DNA from: Sphaerisporangium aureirubrum
Lineage (GTDB): Bacteria > Actinomycetota > Actinomycetes > Streptosporangiales > Streptosporangiaceae
Reading direction: 5' to 3'
DNA: 64,000 bases
NCBI RefSeq assembly: GCF_042658925.1
Contig: NZ_JBHSRF010000014.1
Coordinates: forward strand, 80,037-144,036
Below the pieces are notes generated by a model. It made no database searches. It had not been told where the DNA came from and saw only the letters and a program-made list of their open reading frames with translations. The position numbers were made by a program, and so were the translations under genes. Positions within the stretch are counted from its first letter, which is position 1; each line of letters opens with the position of its first letter. Positions 1 through 8,767 of the stretch are shown piece by piece.

Positions 1-96
1 GTACGACCAAAACCCCGCCCCCACCCCCACCAACTGACCCCCACCCCCACCGATGTGCGCACCCCCGCCACTACTGCTAAAGTCGCCGTAGCCGAT

Positions 97-170
97 GCGC
101 CGCTAGCTCAGTTGGTTAGAGCAGCTGACTCTTAATCAGCGGGTCCGGGGTTCGAGTCCCTGGCGGCGCA
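97..170 (+). tRNA. tRNA-Lys (anticodon CTT)
   Basis: A full cloverleaf can be folded by eye. The acceptor stem is 97-103 (gcgccgc) pairing with 163-169 (gcggcgc). The anticodon stem is 124-128/136-140, with loop ctcttaa and anticodon CTT at 131-133. The T stem is 146-150/158-162 around the ttcgagt loop. Position 170 is the discriminator A. CCA is not encoded (170-173 read accc). The gene lies directly upstream of tyrosine-recombinase debris, the usual arrangement when a tRNA gene has served as an integration site. I did not find a second copy of its 3' end in the window. Confidence 0.96.
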
Positions 171-500
171 CCCAGCAGTACACCGTTGACCTGGGCATTC
201 TCCACGATGTGGAGGGTGCCCAGTGGTGTTTTGGTGCCTGTGTGGGCTCGTTGTGTGCTCTTGTGTCGGCGTCGTGTCGATTGCATGATCGACGATCTTC
301 CCTGACTGGTTACGGTCGGTGACGTCTGCTGCTCCGGCATGTAGGGGTGTAGTAGTTGCGGCAGTGGTGGCAGGCGGAGTCGGGTGGCGGTCTGGTCGGT
401 GTTCGGCGTGACGTTGATCGGGGTGGTGGCGGGTGAAGAGGGAATCCCGGCTGCGTCCTGTTGTACAGGGGGCGCAGCCGGGGTGTTGGTGCCTGGGGGT
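171..500. other. non-coding stretch between tRNA and integrase remnant
   Basis: About 330 bases with no supportable gene. An antisense frame over the tRNA (116-340) encodes the well-known artefact translation of a tRNA gene and is not a protein. The rest is G/T-rich and leads into the 3' end of the integrase remnant. Confidence 0.6.
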
Positions 501-1620
501 TCAGGTTGTGGTGGTGGGGTGGGGGAGTAGGGCGGCGGTGGTTTGGGCGGCGGTGTGGGCGATGTCGGGGTAGACGGTGATGTAGGTGTCGCGGGTGAAG
601 GCGGAGGAGGTGTGGCCGAGGGTTTCTTTGACGATTTCGATGTCGATTCCGGCGGCGAGCATCATGGAGGCGGCGCCGTGCCGCAGGTCGTGCAGCCGGA
701 TGGGGGCAGGCCGGCTTGGTAGCTCAGCCAGTGGAACTGCTCGGTTACCCGGGCTGGGTGCAGGGGTGTGCCGGTCGGGGTGGTGAACACCAGCCCGGTC
801 TCGGTCCAGATGTTCCCGGTGATCTGGCGTTTGTGTTGGTGGCGGTCCAGGTGGGTGTGCAGGGCGGTGACGGTTTCGGTGTCCAGGGCGATGGTGCGGT
901 TGGAGGCGTCGGTTTTGGGGGTGCCTTGGGCGGTTTCCCAGCCGAGTTGGGTGATCTGCCAGCGGATGGCGGCGGTGGCGTGGTCCAGGTCCAGGTCGGC
1001 GATGCGCAGGCCGCAGGCTTCGCCGCGGCGGAGTCCGCGTAGTGCGATCAGGCGGTACAGGGCGTAGAGGCGGTGTCGTGCGGCGTAGGTGAGGAAGGCG
1101 GCGGTGTGCTCGGGTGTCCAGATCATCACCGGGCAGGGGCGTGGGGTGGAGATGTAGATGTCGATGACACCGGCCCGGTGCCCGGCGGTGCGTCGGCGGG
1201 CTTGGGCCTGGTGGTGGGTGTGCTGGGTGGTCCAGTGGTGGACGCGTTCGGGGTCCATACCAGGGGCCGGGGTTTGCTGGCGGGTGGGAGTTCGACGACG
1301 GCGGCGGGGTTGAAGTCGATCAGCCGGTCTTGCTTGATGGCGATGTTGAGGGCGTGCCGGGCGGTGGCGCGGATGCGGTGCAGGGAGGTGGGGCCGACCA
1401 CGCGCCGTCCTTTGATCGTGGCGCGGAGCGCGGGGTCGGCGCTGGTGCGGGCCTGGCGGATGATGTCGTTGGTTTCTTCGATGGCGTCGAACAGGTCGGT
1501 GAAGTGGGTGACGGTGAGCTGGTCGATGGGGATGCGGCCCAGGTGCGGGATCAGGTACAGCCGGATATGGCTTTCGTAGCTGCGGCGGGTGTTGTCGGCC
1601 ACTTTGCGTTTGCGGGCGAG
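501..1620 (-). pseudogene. tyrosine recombinase (phage-type integrase) remnant
   Basis: Reading leftward from about 1620, the SAM-like core-binding domain is recognisable (NTRRSYESHIRLYLIPHLG, then HRIRATARHALNIAIKQDRL). The catalytic domain follows (LRGLRRGEACGLRIADLDL, then LHDLRHGAASMMLAAGIDI and LGHTSSAF), ending at a stop at 501-503. The parts lie in different frames: the frame changes near 1255 and again near 700, so the gene is not translatable as one protein. The 5' end is cut off abruptly at 1620, where an unrelated methylase fragment on the opposite strand begins. The Arg of LRRGEA and the HxxR of HDLRHG survive. It is the probable integrase of an element once inserted at the adjacent tRNA-Lys. 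Confidence 0.85.
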
Positions 1621-1972
1621 ACTGCCAACCCCGACAAGTTCTCCCGCCTGTTCGGATCCATGACCTGGACCTCCGAAGAGGTGCTGTCGGGTGAGGTGTT
1701 GGCGGCGGTAATGCAGGCGATGGACCGCACCCCGAAGATGCACGAGGGCAATATGTCCCACGACGTGCTCGGTGGGGCGTACGAGTACCTGCTGAAGCGG
1801 TTCTCCGATGGGTCCGGTATCCGAGCCGGCCAGTTCTTCACCCCGCGCGAGGTCGTCGAGCTGATCGTCGAGGTCCTGGACCCCAAGGGCTTCGAGTCGG
1901 TGTACGACCCGACCTGCGGGTCGGGCGGCATGCTCATCGCCTCCGCGAACCTCCTGAAGGCCCGCGGCGGTC
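1621..1972 (+). pseudogene. type I restriction-modification HsdM fragment
   Basis: The + strand encodes about 117 residues of the central part of an HsdM N6-adenine methyltransferase: an SSEVLSGEVL-like helical stretch, then GQFFTPREVVELIVEVLDP and the S-adenosylmethionine motif DPTCGSGGML. Both ends are missing. The left edge abuts the integrase remnant exactly where that gene stops making sense, and the right edge abuts a NERD-nuclease fragment on the other strand. There is no hsdS or hsdR nearby. Non-functional. Confidence 0.82.
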
Positions 1973-1974
1973 GC

Positions 1975-2345
1975 ATCGGTGAGGCGGTAGATAACGCCGC
2001 CGCGAGAGTAGGCTCGCCCAGCATCGAGCCACTTCTGTGGCACCACGGTGCCGTCTGTCTTGACGAGGACGCCCTTGCCCTTGGGGTCGAGCCCCAGCGT
2101 TCCCGCGCCGCATCCCTTCGCGTCGATGATGAGCCACGTGTCGCCGGTCAGCACCAGGTGGTCGATGTTGGAGGTGCCCAGGCTGAACGGGTCCAGGCCG
2201 CCTCCTTGCACCTGATGAAACCCATCTAGGTCGTGAAGGAGGTGGAAGTGGTCGGAGCGGCTCGCCAGCCACAGCTCGAGCGCCTTGGCTACTTGCTGCT
2301 CGTGGAAAGCTCCGCGTCGTGCATCCGCGCCGTACTTCGCGGCAC
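1975..2345 (-). pseudogene. NERD (nuclease-related) domain fragment
   Basis: The minus strand reads uninterrupted from about 2345 down to about 1975. Segments include AKYGADARRGAFHEQQVAKA, FHLLHDLDGF, TSNIDHLVLTGDTWLIIDAK and VPQKWLDAGRAYSRGGVIYR. The order of an N-terminal helix, NIDHLVL and then WLIIDAK is the core of NERD nuclease-like domains. No start or stop belonging to it is evident, and it is bracketed by unrelated fragments, so I read it as a truncated relic. The NERD assignment is by motif memory only. Confidence 0.6.
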
Positions 2346-2359
2346 CTGAGTCGCTAAGG

Positions 2360-2660
2360 CTCCAACCTGGTGAGACCGCCGTGCCCTACGGCGCCAACCC
2401 GGCCACCTGCCCGGTGCGGGCCGTCCGCGCCCTGGTGGCCACGCTCGCCGAGGCCGGGCGAACCTCCGGGCCGCTGCTGGTGCGCATCGACCGGCGCGGC
2501 CGCATCAACCCGCCGCTGACCCGGGGCGGGCGCCTGATCGGCGACCCGGACGGGCGGATGAGCTCCGACGTCGTCACCCGCATCGCCACCGCCGCCAAGC
2601 TGGAAGGCCGCTGGACCGGGCACAGCCTGCGCCGCGGCTTCGCCACCGCCGCCCGCCGCG
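2360..2660 (+). pseudogene. tyrosine recombinase C-terminal fragment
   Basis: The + strand encodes CPVRAVRALVATLAEAGRTS, then IGDPDGRMSSDVVTRIATAA and WTGHSLRRGFATAARR. The GHSLRRGFATAA box is the second catalytic box of XerD-like recombinases. The fragment breaks off right after this box, where the reading frame passes into a zinc-ribbon scrap. It lacks the N-terminal domain and the final catalytic Tyr. It is a second, unrelated recombinase relic in the same scrap heap, opposite in orientation to the first. Confidence 0.75.
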
Positions 2661-2798
2661 CACCCCGACCGAGGAGAGGTCACCTGCAAGCGGTGCCTGA
2701 AGCTGCACGGGCACGAGCCGGCCACGGACCAGCTGGGGCTGTTCGAGGTCTGCGGCCCGGACCAGCGACCCGGACCCGAGCAGCTCACCGCTTGGTAG
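2661..2798 (+). pseudogene. zinc-ribbon-like protein fragment
   Basis: In the frame starting at 2661 the sequence reads HPDRGEVTCKRCLKLHGHEP and continues to a TAG at 2796. The CxxC...H pattern resembles short zinc-ribbon proteins of actinomycete integrated elements. No start codon is left, and it follows a recombinase fragment in another frame. Low information beyond that. Confidence 0.4.
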
Positions 2799-2921
2799 CG
2801 CATTACCCGGCGCAATAGCCCTCCTAGTAGTCGGCCGGCTTAACCGGGAAGGTCTGGCGGGCACGGCGTGCCCGCTCACGTGCCCGACATCCCGGCCGGT
2901 CGGCCCCCGACTCCTGGGTCC

Positions 2922-2963
2922 TTGTGCAACTACCGTACTGGCTGTATATAGTCGCTATGTACA
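2922..2963 (+). promoter_or_regulatory. promoter and operator of the GntR/ABC operon
   Basis: A -35-like TTGTGC (2922-2927) and a -10-like TATATA (2945-2950) are 17 bp apart. Over the -10 lies an inverted repeat with 9-bp arms: TGTATATAG at 2943-2951 and CTATGTACA at 2955-2963, one mismatch, 3-bp spacer. The TGTA...TACA ends fit operators of YtrA-subfamily GntR repressors. The site lies 24 bp before the GTG start of just such a repressor, so autoregulation is the natural reading. Confidence 0.7.
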
Positions 2964-2986
2964 GATATAGGCGAACGGAGGTCGTC

Positions 2987-3388
2987 GTGCGGGTGGTGTT
3001 GTCCAATAGCGGTGGCGTGCCCCTATATCAACAGATCAAGGAACAGGTCGGTGCGGCCATCCTGTCGGGGGAGCTCGTACAGGGCAGCGCTCTGCCGTCT
3101 GTACGGGTCCTTGCTCGTGATCTGCGGATCAGCGTTATAACCACGACCCGCGCCTACGCGGAGTTGGCTGCGGAGGGGTTCATCGTCACGGTCCCCGGCA
3201 AGGGCGCCTATGTTCTGCCGCTGGACTCGGCCCTGGTACGCGAGCAGCTGCTGCGCCGGGTGGAGGACGGTCTGCAGGCCGCCTTAGACGCCGCCTTGTT
3301 GGCTCGCCTGGATCGTGACGGTCTTATTCAGATCCTGGACGGCTTGCTCCAGGCCGGGCATGAGTACGCCTCAGCTCAGGAGGGATGA
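2987..3388 (+). CDS. GntR-family (YtrA subfamily) transcriptional repressor
   Basis: A 133-residue protein: an N-terminal winged helix (VPLYQQIKEQVGAAILSGEL, then LPSVRVLARDLRISVITTTR and GKGAYVLP) and only a short C-terminal helical tail. That is typical of the YtrA subfamily, which controls adjacent ABC transporters. The GTG start at 2987 is chosen because GGAGG at 2977-2981 precedes it by 5 bp. An in-frame start at 2924 has no ribosome-binding site and would lie upstream of the promoter -10. The next gene, an ABC ATPase, starts 5 bp after the stop, so these are co-transcribed. Repression through the palindrome at 2943-2963 is inferred. Confidence 0.88.
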   Translation: MRVVLSNSGGVPLYQQIKEQVGAAILSGELVQGSALPSVRVLARDLRISVITTTRAYAELAAEGFIVTVPGKGAYVLPLDSALVREQLLRRVEDGLQAALDAALLARLDRDGLIQILDGLLQAGHEYASAQEG

Positions 3389-3392
3389 ATCA

Positions 3393-4295
3393 GTGAACGG
3401 CGATCTCGCGTTCGCCCTGCGTGGAGTGGGCTGCGCGGTGGGCAACGGCTTCGCGTTGCGTGATGTGAGCTTCGAGCTGCCGACCGGCTACGTCATGGGC
3501 CTGATCGGTGCCAATGGTGCCGGCAAGACGACGACGATTCGTTGCCTGCTGGGCATGCGCGGGATCGAGACGGGAGAGATCGAGCTGTTGGGCCATCGGG
3601 TGCCCGGACCGGCGGCGCTGCGCCAGGACGTCGGGGTGGTGCTCGATCACACCTATCTCGTGGGCGATTGGCGGCTGGCTGAGGTCGAACGGACGCTGCG
3701 GCCCTTCTATGACCGTTGGGACAGCGTCCGATATCGACAGTTGCTCGCGGAGTTCGGCCTGGACCCGCGGGCGAAGGTCAAAGAAATCTCCCGCGGCATG
3801 GGGATGAAGCTGATGATCGCGGTGGCGCTGTCGCACCGGGCGCGGCTCCTTGTCTTCGACGAGCCGAAGCGGTCTTGACCCGTGGCTCGGGACGAGCTCG
3901 TCGGTATCATCGGGGACTTCCTTCTTGACGAGGGGCACAGTGTCCTGTTCTCCACGCACGTCACCACGGACCTGGACCGCATCGGCGACTTCGTGACGCT
4001 CATCCATGGTGGTCGGGTCGTCCGGACGGGCCGCAAGGACGAGATCCTGGACGGCTACCGGGTGGTGCGGGCCGGTCCGGACGAGCTGATCGACCTTGTC
4101 GGCGTAGAGCTGATCGGCGTCAAGCGGTCGTCCACCACGGCGCAGGCGCTGGTCCGCACCGAGGAGGCCGACCTTCTCGGCGGGGGCGTCCTGGTCGAGG
4201 TTCCCACCCTCGAGGAGATCGCCGTCCACATCGGAGTGTCGTCGAGGAACTCAGCGGCGACCGTGCCCAACGGCCGACGGGAGGAGTTCGCATGA
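3393..4295 (+). pseudogene. ABC transporter ATPase, interrupted at the D-loop
   Basis: Before the break are Walker A (GANGAGKTT), a signature region (SRGMGMKL) and Walker B (LLVFDEP). The expected TSGLDP D-loop is replaced by KRS and a TGA stop at 3876-3878. The same frame then resumes with PVARDELVGIIGDFLLDEGH and the switch histidine (FSTHV), and runs on to 4295. Compared with the expected DNA, two bases after ccga and one g before tggctcgg are absent, a net loss of three. The frame is therefore restored but a stop has been created. The GTG start at 3393 has GGAGGG 8 bp upstream. Either the transporter is dead or the assembly has an error here. The permease start at 4292 overlaps the stop (ATGA). 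Confidence 0.85.
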
Positions 4296-4909
4296 CCGCC
4301 GTCGCCCGGATGACGCTGCTCCACCTGCGTACCATTGCGCCGTATCGGATCCCGGGCCTGCTGGTGTTCGGAGCGATCGTCCTGATCGACTCCCGCAACC
4401 CCGTGGTTCTCGTACCGACGCTCGCGCTGGTGCTCGCGCCGATTCTCACCGCGCAGCCGTTCGTCGTCGGTGACAAGGCGGACCTGCAGACCCTGTACGC
4501 CGTGCTGCCCCTGCCGCGCCGAACGGTGCTGCTCGGGCACTACGCCTGGGCCCTGATGAGCTTTTTCGTCGTCGCCATCGCCGGTACCGCTCTGGCTGCT
4601 CTCCTCGCGCAGGCCCAAGGCATACCGTTCGGCAGAAGTGTGGCAACGCTGTTGACCCTGTGCTGGGCGCTGTTCGCAGTCAACATCTCGATTCAACTCC
4701 CGTTGCTGATCAGATTCGGCTACACCCGAATCAACCTCCTAGCCACCACCATGCCGGTGGCGCTGCTCCTGGCCGGCGTTGTCCGACTCCACCTGGACAT
4801 CGAGTCGATCCGGGACTGGCTGGCCCTGTTCTGGGTGGCCGGCGGCGCCGCGATCGCAGCGTCCGCCACCCTGGCGTCGCATGCTTCCCGGCAACGGCAA
4901 GGCGCCTGA
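4292..4909 (+). CDS. ABC-2-type membrane permease
   Basis: A 205-residue integral membrane protein with about six hydrophobic segments and short loops. It is translationally coupled (ATGA) to the ABC ATPase. The GntR/ATPase/small-permease order is that of YtrA-type operons, which often respond to cell-envelope stress or peptide antibiotics. No substrate can be read from the sequence. Because the ATPase is interrupted, the permease may have no working partner unless another ATPase serves it. Confidence 0.75.
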   Translation: MTAVARMTLLHLRTIAPYRIPGLLVFGAIVLIDSRNPVVLVPTLALVLAPILTAQPFVVGDKADLQTLYAVLPLPRRTVLLGHYAWALMSFFVVAIAGTALAALLAQAQGIPFGRSVATLLTLCWALFAVNISIQLPLLIRFGYTRINLLATTMPVALLLAGVVRLHLDIESIRDWLALFWVAGGAAIAASATLASHASRQRQGA

Positions 4910-4910
4910 C

Positions 4911-6455
4911 ATGGCACCGCCGCCGGACGTGGAAGTCTTGTCGCTTCCGCATCCGCCCGTCGGCCTGCACGTCACGCTGGTTGCCTCCCGATGGTGGACG
5001 GTGCCGTGGCCCGTGTGGCTGACTGCCGGGCTGATGCTCGCCGGACTGCTCAGCCTGTCGGGGGCGTACGGCTTCCACGGCGACGAGCTCTACTTCATCG
5101 CGGCCGGGCGACATCCGGCGTTCGGGTACGTGGATCAGCCCCCGTTAACCCCGTTGCTGTCGGCGGCGTGGGCCGCGCTCCTTGGCGTCTCGCCGACGGC
5201 CACACGGATCCTGCCGGCGCTGGAGATGGCTTTCGTTGTGGTCATCGTGGGGTTCGTCGCCCGTGACCTGGGCGGCTCCCGCCGGGCGCAGGTGCTGGCC
5301 GCGCTGACGGCCGGCGTCTCGGGCTACCTCGCGGCCGGGCATCTGAACACCACCACGGAGCTGGACCTGTTGGTATGGGCGGCGGTGCTGGGGTTGCTCG
5401 TTCGGGTGCTCGCCGGCGGCGACCGGCGGCTATGGGTGGCAGTGGGGGTGGGTGCGGGCATTGGGCTGGAGAACAAGGACACACTGCTGTTTCTCGCCGC
5501 GGGCCTCGCCGTCGGGGTGCTGCTGTGCCGGCGCTGGGAAGTCGTGCGCTCGCGGTGGGCATGGGCCGCGGCCGCCATCGCGGCCATCGGGTGGGCACCG
5601 AATCTGGCCTGGCAGGCCGTACACGGCTGGCCGCAGCTGACCATGGCCTCGCAGATCGCCGGGTACGCCGCGACGAACCGGGCCCAGGTCTTGCCATTCC
5701 TGTGGCTGTTCACCGGTCCCTTGCTGTTCCCCGTGAGCATCGCCGGCCTGGTCTGGGTGCTGGGGTCGCGGGCGGCCGCGCCGTGGCGACCACTCGGGGT
5801 CGCGGCCCTCGTGGCGCTGGCCCTGGACCTCGTCAGCGGCGGCAAGACGTACTACGTGATCGGCAGCGCTTCTCTGTTCATGGCGGCCGGCGGGATCGTC
5901 CTGGACGGGTGGATCGCCCGGGGCCATCGACTGCTCAAGACCGCGGGGTTCGCCGCGGCGGCCATCACCTCCGGCGGGTTGATCGCGTTGCTGACCCTGC
6001 CAGTCCTGCCGGTCGCCGACTACGCCAGGACCACCTTGCCCGCCACCGTGCCCGACGTGGCCAATCAGATCGGCTGGCCGCAGTTCGTCGCCACCGTGGC
6101 GCAGGTCGTGTCCGCCCTGCCCCCGGAGCAGCGCGACCACGCGGTGATCCTGACCAATGACTACAGCGAGGCCAGCGCCCTCGTTCTCCTCGGCCAAGGA
6201 CTGCCGCCGGTCTACTCGGGTCACAATTCCTACTGGAGCTGGGGACCTCCACCCGCCGCCCGCACCACTGTCGTCCACGTCGGGGATTGGCGACCGGCCA
6301 GTTGGGCCCAGTACTTCGCCGGCTGCCGGGATGTCGCCCATATCGACAACCAGCTTGGCATCGACAACGGCGAACAGGGCAGACCGGTCACGGTATGCAC
6401 CAGCACCCGTGCCCCGTGGACGACGATCTGGCCCGCTCTGCGCACCATCAGCTGA
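4911..6455 (+). CDS. GT39/PMT-like membrane glycosyltransferase
   Basis: A 514-residue polytopic membrane protein. Near the N-terminus is the acidic HGDELYFIAAGRHPAFGYVD motif of ArnT/PMT-like (GT39, GT-C fold) enzymes, which transfer sugars from lipid-linked donors. About ten transmembrane helices follow, then a C-terminal extracytoplasmic domain containing ILTNDYSEASAL and NSYWSWGPP. The ATG at 4911 lies 1 bp after the permease stop and is preferred over an upstream in-frame start inside that gene. Its acceptor is unknown. Its place at the end of the GntR/ABC operon suggests an envelope role. Confidence 0.78.
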   Translation: MAPPPDVEVLSLPHPPVGLHVTLVASRWWTVPWPVWLTAGLMLAGLLSLSGAYGFHGDELYFIAAGRHPAFGYVDQPPLTPLLSAAWAALLGVSPTATRILPALEMAFVVVIVGFVARDLGGSRRAQVLAALTAGVSGYLAAGHLNTTTELDLLVWAAVLGLLVRVLAGGDRRLWVAVGVGAGIGLENKDTLLFLAAGLAVGVLLCRRWEVVRSRWAWAAAAIAAIGWAPNLAWQAVHGWPQLTMASQIAGYAATNRAQVLPFLWLFTGPLLFPVSIAGLVWVLGSRAAAPWRPLGVAALVALALDLVSGGKTYYVIGSASLFMAAGGIVLDGWIARGHRLLKTAGFAAAAITSGGLIALLTLPVLPVADYARTTLPATVPDVANQIGWPQFVATVAQVVSALPPEQRDHAVILTNDYSEASALVLLGQGLPPVYSGHNSYWSWGPPPAARTTVVHVGDWRPASWAQYFAGCRDVAHIDNQLGIDNGEQGRPVTVCTSTRAPWTTIWPALRTIS

Positions 6456-6789
6456 CACACCACGCCCGCAGGCCTGGTGAAGCCATCGGCATCTCGACTG
6501 CGTTCACTGGCACGGCTCCCGCCGAGACAGTCACTGTCACCTGCTTCGAGCTGCCGCCACGCAGCGGCTGGCCGGGTCACTGGTCGAGACCGACCACCGT
6601 TTCAGCGCCCGCGATCACACGGGCCTCAGTCGCCCTAACACCTTCAACGTCGGACGGGGACAGCTTGAAGATACTGTCCAGCGCGCTTCTACAGCACGCT
6701 TGCACGACCTCACTCCCGCGGGGAACCGTCCTGGCTCGGAGAGGATCAAAGCTGCCGTCCGGAGCAGATCCCTCGCGCGCTCACCATGC
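6456..6789. other. intergenic stretch without a gene
   Basis: About 330 bases between the GT39 gene and the intron-maturase scrap. Frames here show no recognisable protein. I see no strong hairpin or promoter. Confidence 0.5.
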
Positions 6790-6909
6790 GCCCCCTCTTG
6801 TAGTCGAGATGTGACAACTTCTGGGTCAGTGCCTTGATCTTCCCCTTCAGCGTCTCGACCGGTTTGTCGGCGATGAAGGTGTAGACGTGCCACTTTGACC
6901 AGCCTTGGC
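6790..6909 (-). pseudogene. group II intron maturase (reverse transcriptase) fragment
   Basis: The minus strand reads WHVYTFIADKPVETLKGKIK and then ALTQKLSHLDYKRG. This matches my memory of the stretch just before the RINQ-RGW maturase segment of group II intron-encoded proteins (WHVYT.IA.K......KIRALT). Only some 40 residues remain, without start, stop or flanking intron RNA that I can see. A relic of a retroelement. Confidence 0.55.
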
Positions 6910-6962
6910 ATCCGCAGGCACGGCCGGTCCTATGACGGACACGGCCGCGGCTCAGTGCCGCC

Positions 6963-8273
6963 CTACTTGATCGCGGCCAGGTCCAGGACGTACATCTCGT
7001 TCTTGATCGGGTAGGTCATCAGCCGGTCGAGGCCGCCGTCGGGGATCGCCATGGTTCCTTTCGCATCCGGCCGTACGCCGAGATCGGCAGACCTGCCAGT
7101 GTCGGCGTCGTAGAGCGTCAGGACGGCCTGGTTTCCCGGTCCCCTCAACGTAACCTTGAAGAAGCGCTCCAGGCTGGCGTCGTCGCCTTGCTGGAAGGTG
7201 CTTGGCAGGTGGCGCTCGTGAGAACCGTCTCGGTCGCGGACGAACCTACGCAGGATGGTCTGGGTCTGCACCGTGTCCGGGCACCGGCGAGTGCCGCACT
7301 TGATCTCCTTGCCGGAGCTGTCGCGGGGGCGTTTGACCTTGACGGTCTTGTATCGCACGGCCACGCCCGTGCACCGGTCGACGCCGCACCTGACCTCCTC
7401 GTCGGCCTTGACCACGGCGTCGCGCCGCTCACCGGTCTCGACGTTGAGCAGCTCGCGGAAGATCGCCTTTCCTTGGTGGATGCCCACCCATGGCCATTGC
7501 AGGATGTGGTGCTGCTCGGCGCCCTTCACCGGCTGCGGCGAGCCCCCGCTCAGGGGTACCCGGTAAACCCCGCCTTTCTCGTAGGCGAAGACCACGTCCG
7601 AACTCGTCACCGTCAGCCCGTTGATGTGCCCCTGCTTCATGACGTTTCCGAGGGGGACGTCGGTCACCGGCCGAGGCTGGCCGCCAGCGGCCGGCACCGT
7701 CCAGATCCGGGCGACCCGCGGGCCGCCCGCCTCCTTATAGGACGCCCACCAGACGATGCTGCCGCTACCGGCGGCGACACCGTCGGCGAAGATCGCCGAT
7801 CCCTTGGTCGGGGGGATCTCGGCGATCTGCCTGGGCTGGCCAGTGCGCAGGTCGTAGCTCCACAGGAACTGACGCTTTCCGTCACTCACGCCCGTCATGA
7901 CCAGTAGCGTGCGATCGTCGAGGAGTAGCTGCGGGTAGTACGCGCGGCCATCGGGCAGCTTGGCCGGGATTTTGTGTACAGCCTGCGGCCACACCTTCTC
8001 GACGGGCGGCGGAATCTTGTCCGCCGGCGGCTCGGCGTCGCCGGTCGTGCTTACCGCTGGGTGCGGCTCGGCCGCCGCGCCCAGGGCCCTCACCGCCACG
8101 CCCACCCCGCCTGCCACCAGGACCACGGCCGCGGCCGCGTGCACGGCGGCGGTCCGGGCCCGCCGCTGGCGATGGCGCGTCTTGACCGTCGCGAGCAGCC
8201 CGGCCGGCGCCTGCGGCGCACGATGCGCCGCCCCAGAAAGGACACGGCTCAGTTTGTCTTCCAGATCGGTCAT
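6963..8273 (-). CDS. membrane-anchored beta-propeller-like protein, sigma-factor partner
   Basis: 436 residues: a cytoplasmic N-terminus of about 40, one transmembrane helix (VHAAAAVVLVAGGVGVAVRA, about residues 44-66), and a large outer domain. The outer domain is built of repeated WSYDLRTG/IWTVPAAGGQ/VYRVPLSGGS strands, suggesting a beta-propeller. Two CG.RC pairs lie late in the protein and could form disulfides. Its start overlaps the stop of the SigE-type sigma gene by 4 bp, as for anti-sigma factors of this family. I infer a sigma-regulatory role, with sensing outside the membrane. No zinc anti-sigma motif (HxxxCxxC) is present. Confidence 0.72.
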   Translation of the reverse strand: MTDLEDKLSRVLSGAAHRAPQAPAGLLATVKTRHRQRRARTAAVHAAAAVVLVAGGVGVAVRALGAAAEPHPAVSTTGDAEPPADKIPPPVEKVWPQAVHKIPAKLPDGRAYYPQLLLDDRTLLVMTGVSDGKRQFLWSYDLRTGQPRQIAEIPPTKGSAIFADGVAAGSGSIVWWASYKEAGGPRVARIWTVPAAGGQPRPVTDVPLGNVMKQGHINGLTVTSSDVVFAYEKGGVYRVPLSGGSPQPVKGAEQHHILQWPWVGIHQGKAIFRELLNVETGERRDAVVKADEEVRCGVDRCTGVAVRYKTVKVKRPRDSSGKEIKCGTRRCPDTVQTQTILRRFVRDRDGSHERHLPSTFQQGDDASLERFFKVTLRGPGNQAVLTLYDADTGRSADLGVRPDAKGTMAIPDGGLDRLMTYPIKNEMYVLDLAAIK

Positions 8274-8767
8274 CGCATGCTCCTGTGGATCGGTGAGGAG
8301 ACGAGGGAGGAACGCAGCTTGTCCAGGCCCCGGAAGGCCTGGCTGCGCACGGTTCCGGAAGAGATGCCGAGCACCTTGGCGATCTCGGCGTCGCTGAGCT
8401 GTTCGTAGTAGCGCAGCACCAGCACGGCACGCTGTCTGCGGGGCAGCGCGGCCAGCTCTTCCCAGAGACCCTGGTCCTCATCGAGAGGGAAGACTTCGTG
8501 GTGAACCCGGTCCGGCGGCTCTCCGATGAGGTGTTCACGCCTGTGCCGCCGCCAGACGCTGATGTGTAACCGCGCCATCGTGGTTCGGACGTAGCTGTGC
8601 GGGCTGTCCTTGCGTCTCACCCTCGGCCAGGCGCTGCACAGCCGTACCAGTGCTTCCTGGACCAGGTCGGCGGCGTCATGTGGGTTTCCCGTCAGGACGT
8701 ATCCGTAGCGGAGCAGCGCGTCCGTCTGCTCGGCCACGAAGTTGTCGAAGCCGGGTTCGTCATCCAC
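8270..8767 (-). CDS. SigE-family ECF RNA polymerase sigma factor
   Basis: A 165-residue ECF sigma factor. Region 2 (DNFVAEQTDALLRYGYVLTG, then AADLVQEALVRL) recognises the -10 element. Region 4 (LPRRQRAVLVLRYYEQLSDA, EIAKVLGISSGTVRSQ) recognises the -35. Length and composition match the SigE-type ECF proteins abundant in actinomycetes. It is coupled by a 4-bp overlap to the membrane protein downstream, which is likely its regulator. Confidence 0.9.
   Translation of the reverse strand: MDDEPGFDNFVAEQTDALLRYGYVLTGNPHDAADLVQEALVRLCSAWPRVRRKDSPHSYVRTTMARLHISVWRRHRREHLIGEPPDRVHHEVFPLDEDQGLWEELAALPRRQRAVLVLRYYEQLSDAEIAKVLGISSGTVRSQAFRGLDKLRSSLVSSPIHRSMR

Noticed and set aside
116..340. Antisense ORF ending in PGTRTPDPLIKSQLL
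   Set aside because: This is the familiar spurious translation of the reverse strand of a tRNA gene.
97..2800. An att site duplication delimiting an integrated element
   Set aside because: I could not find a second copy of the tRNA-Lys 3' end in the window, so no element borders can be claimed.
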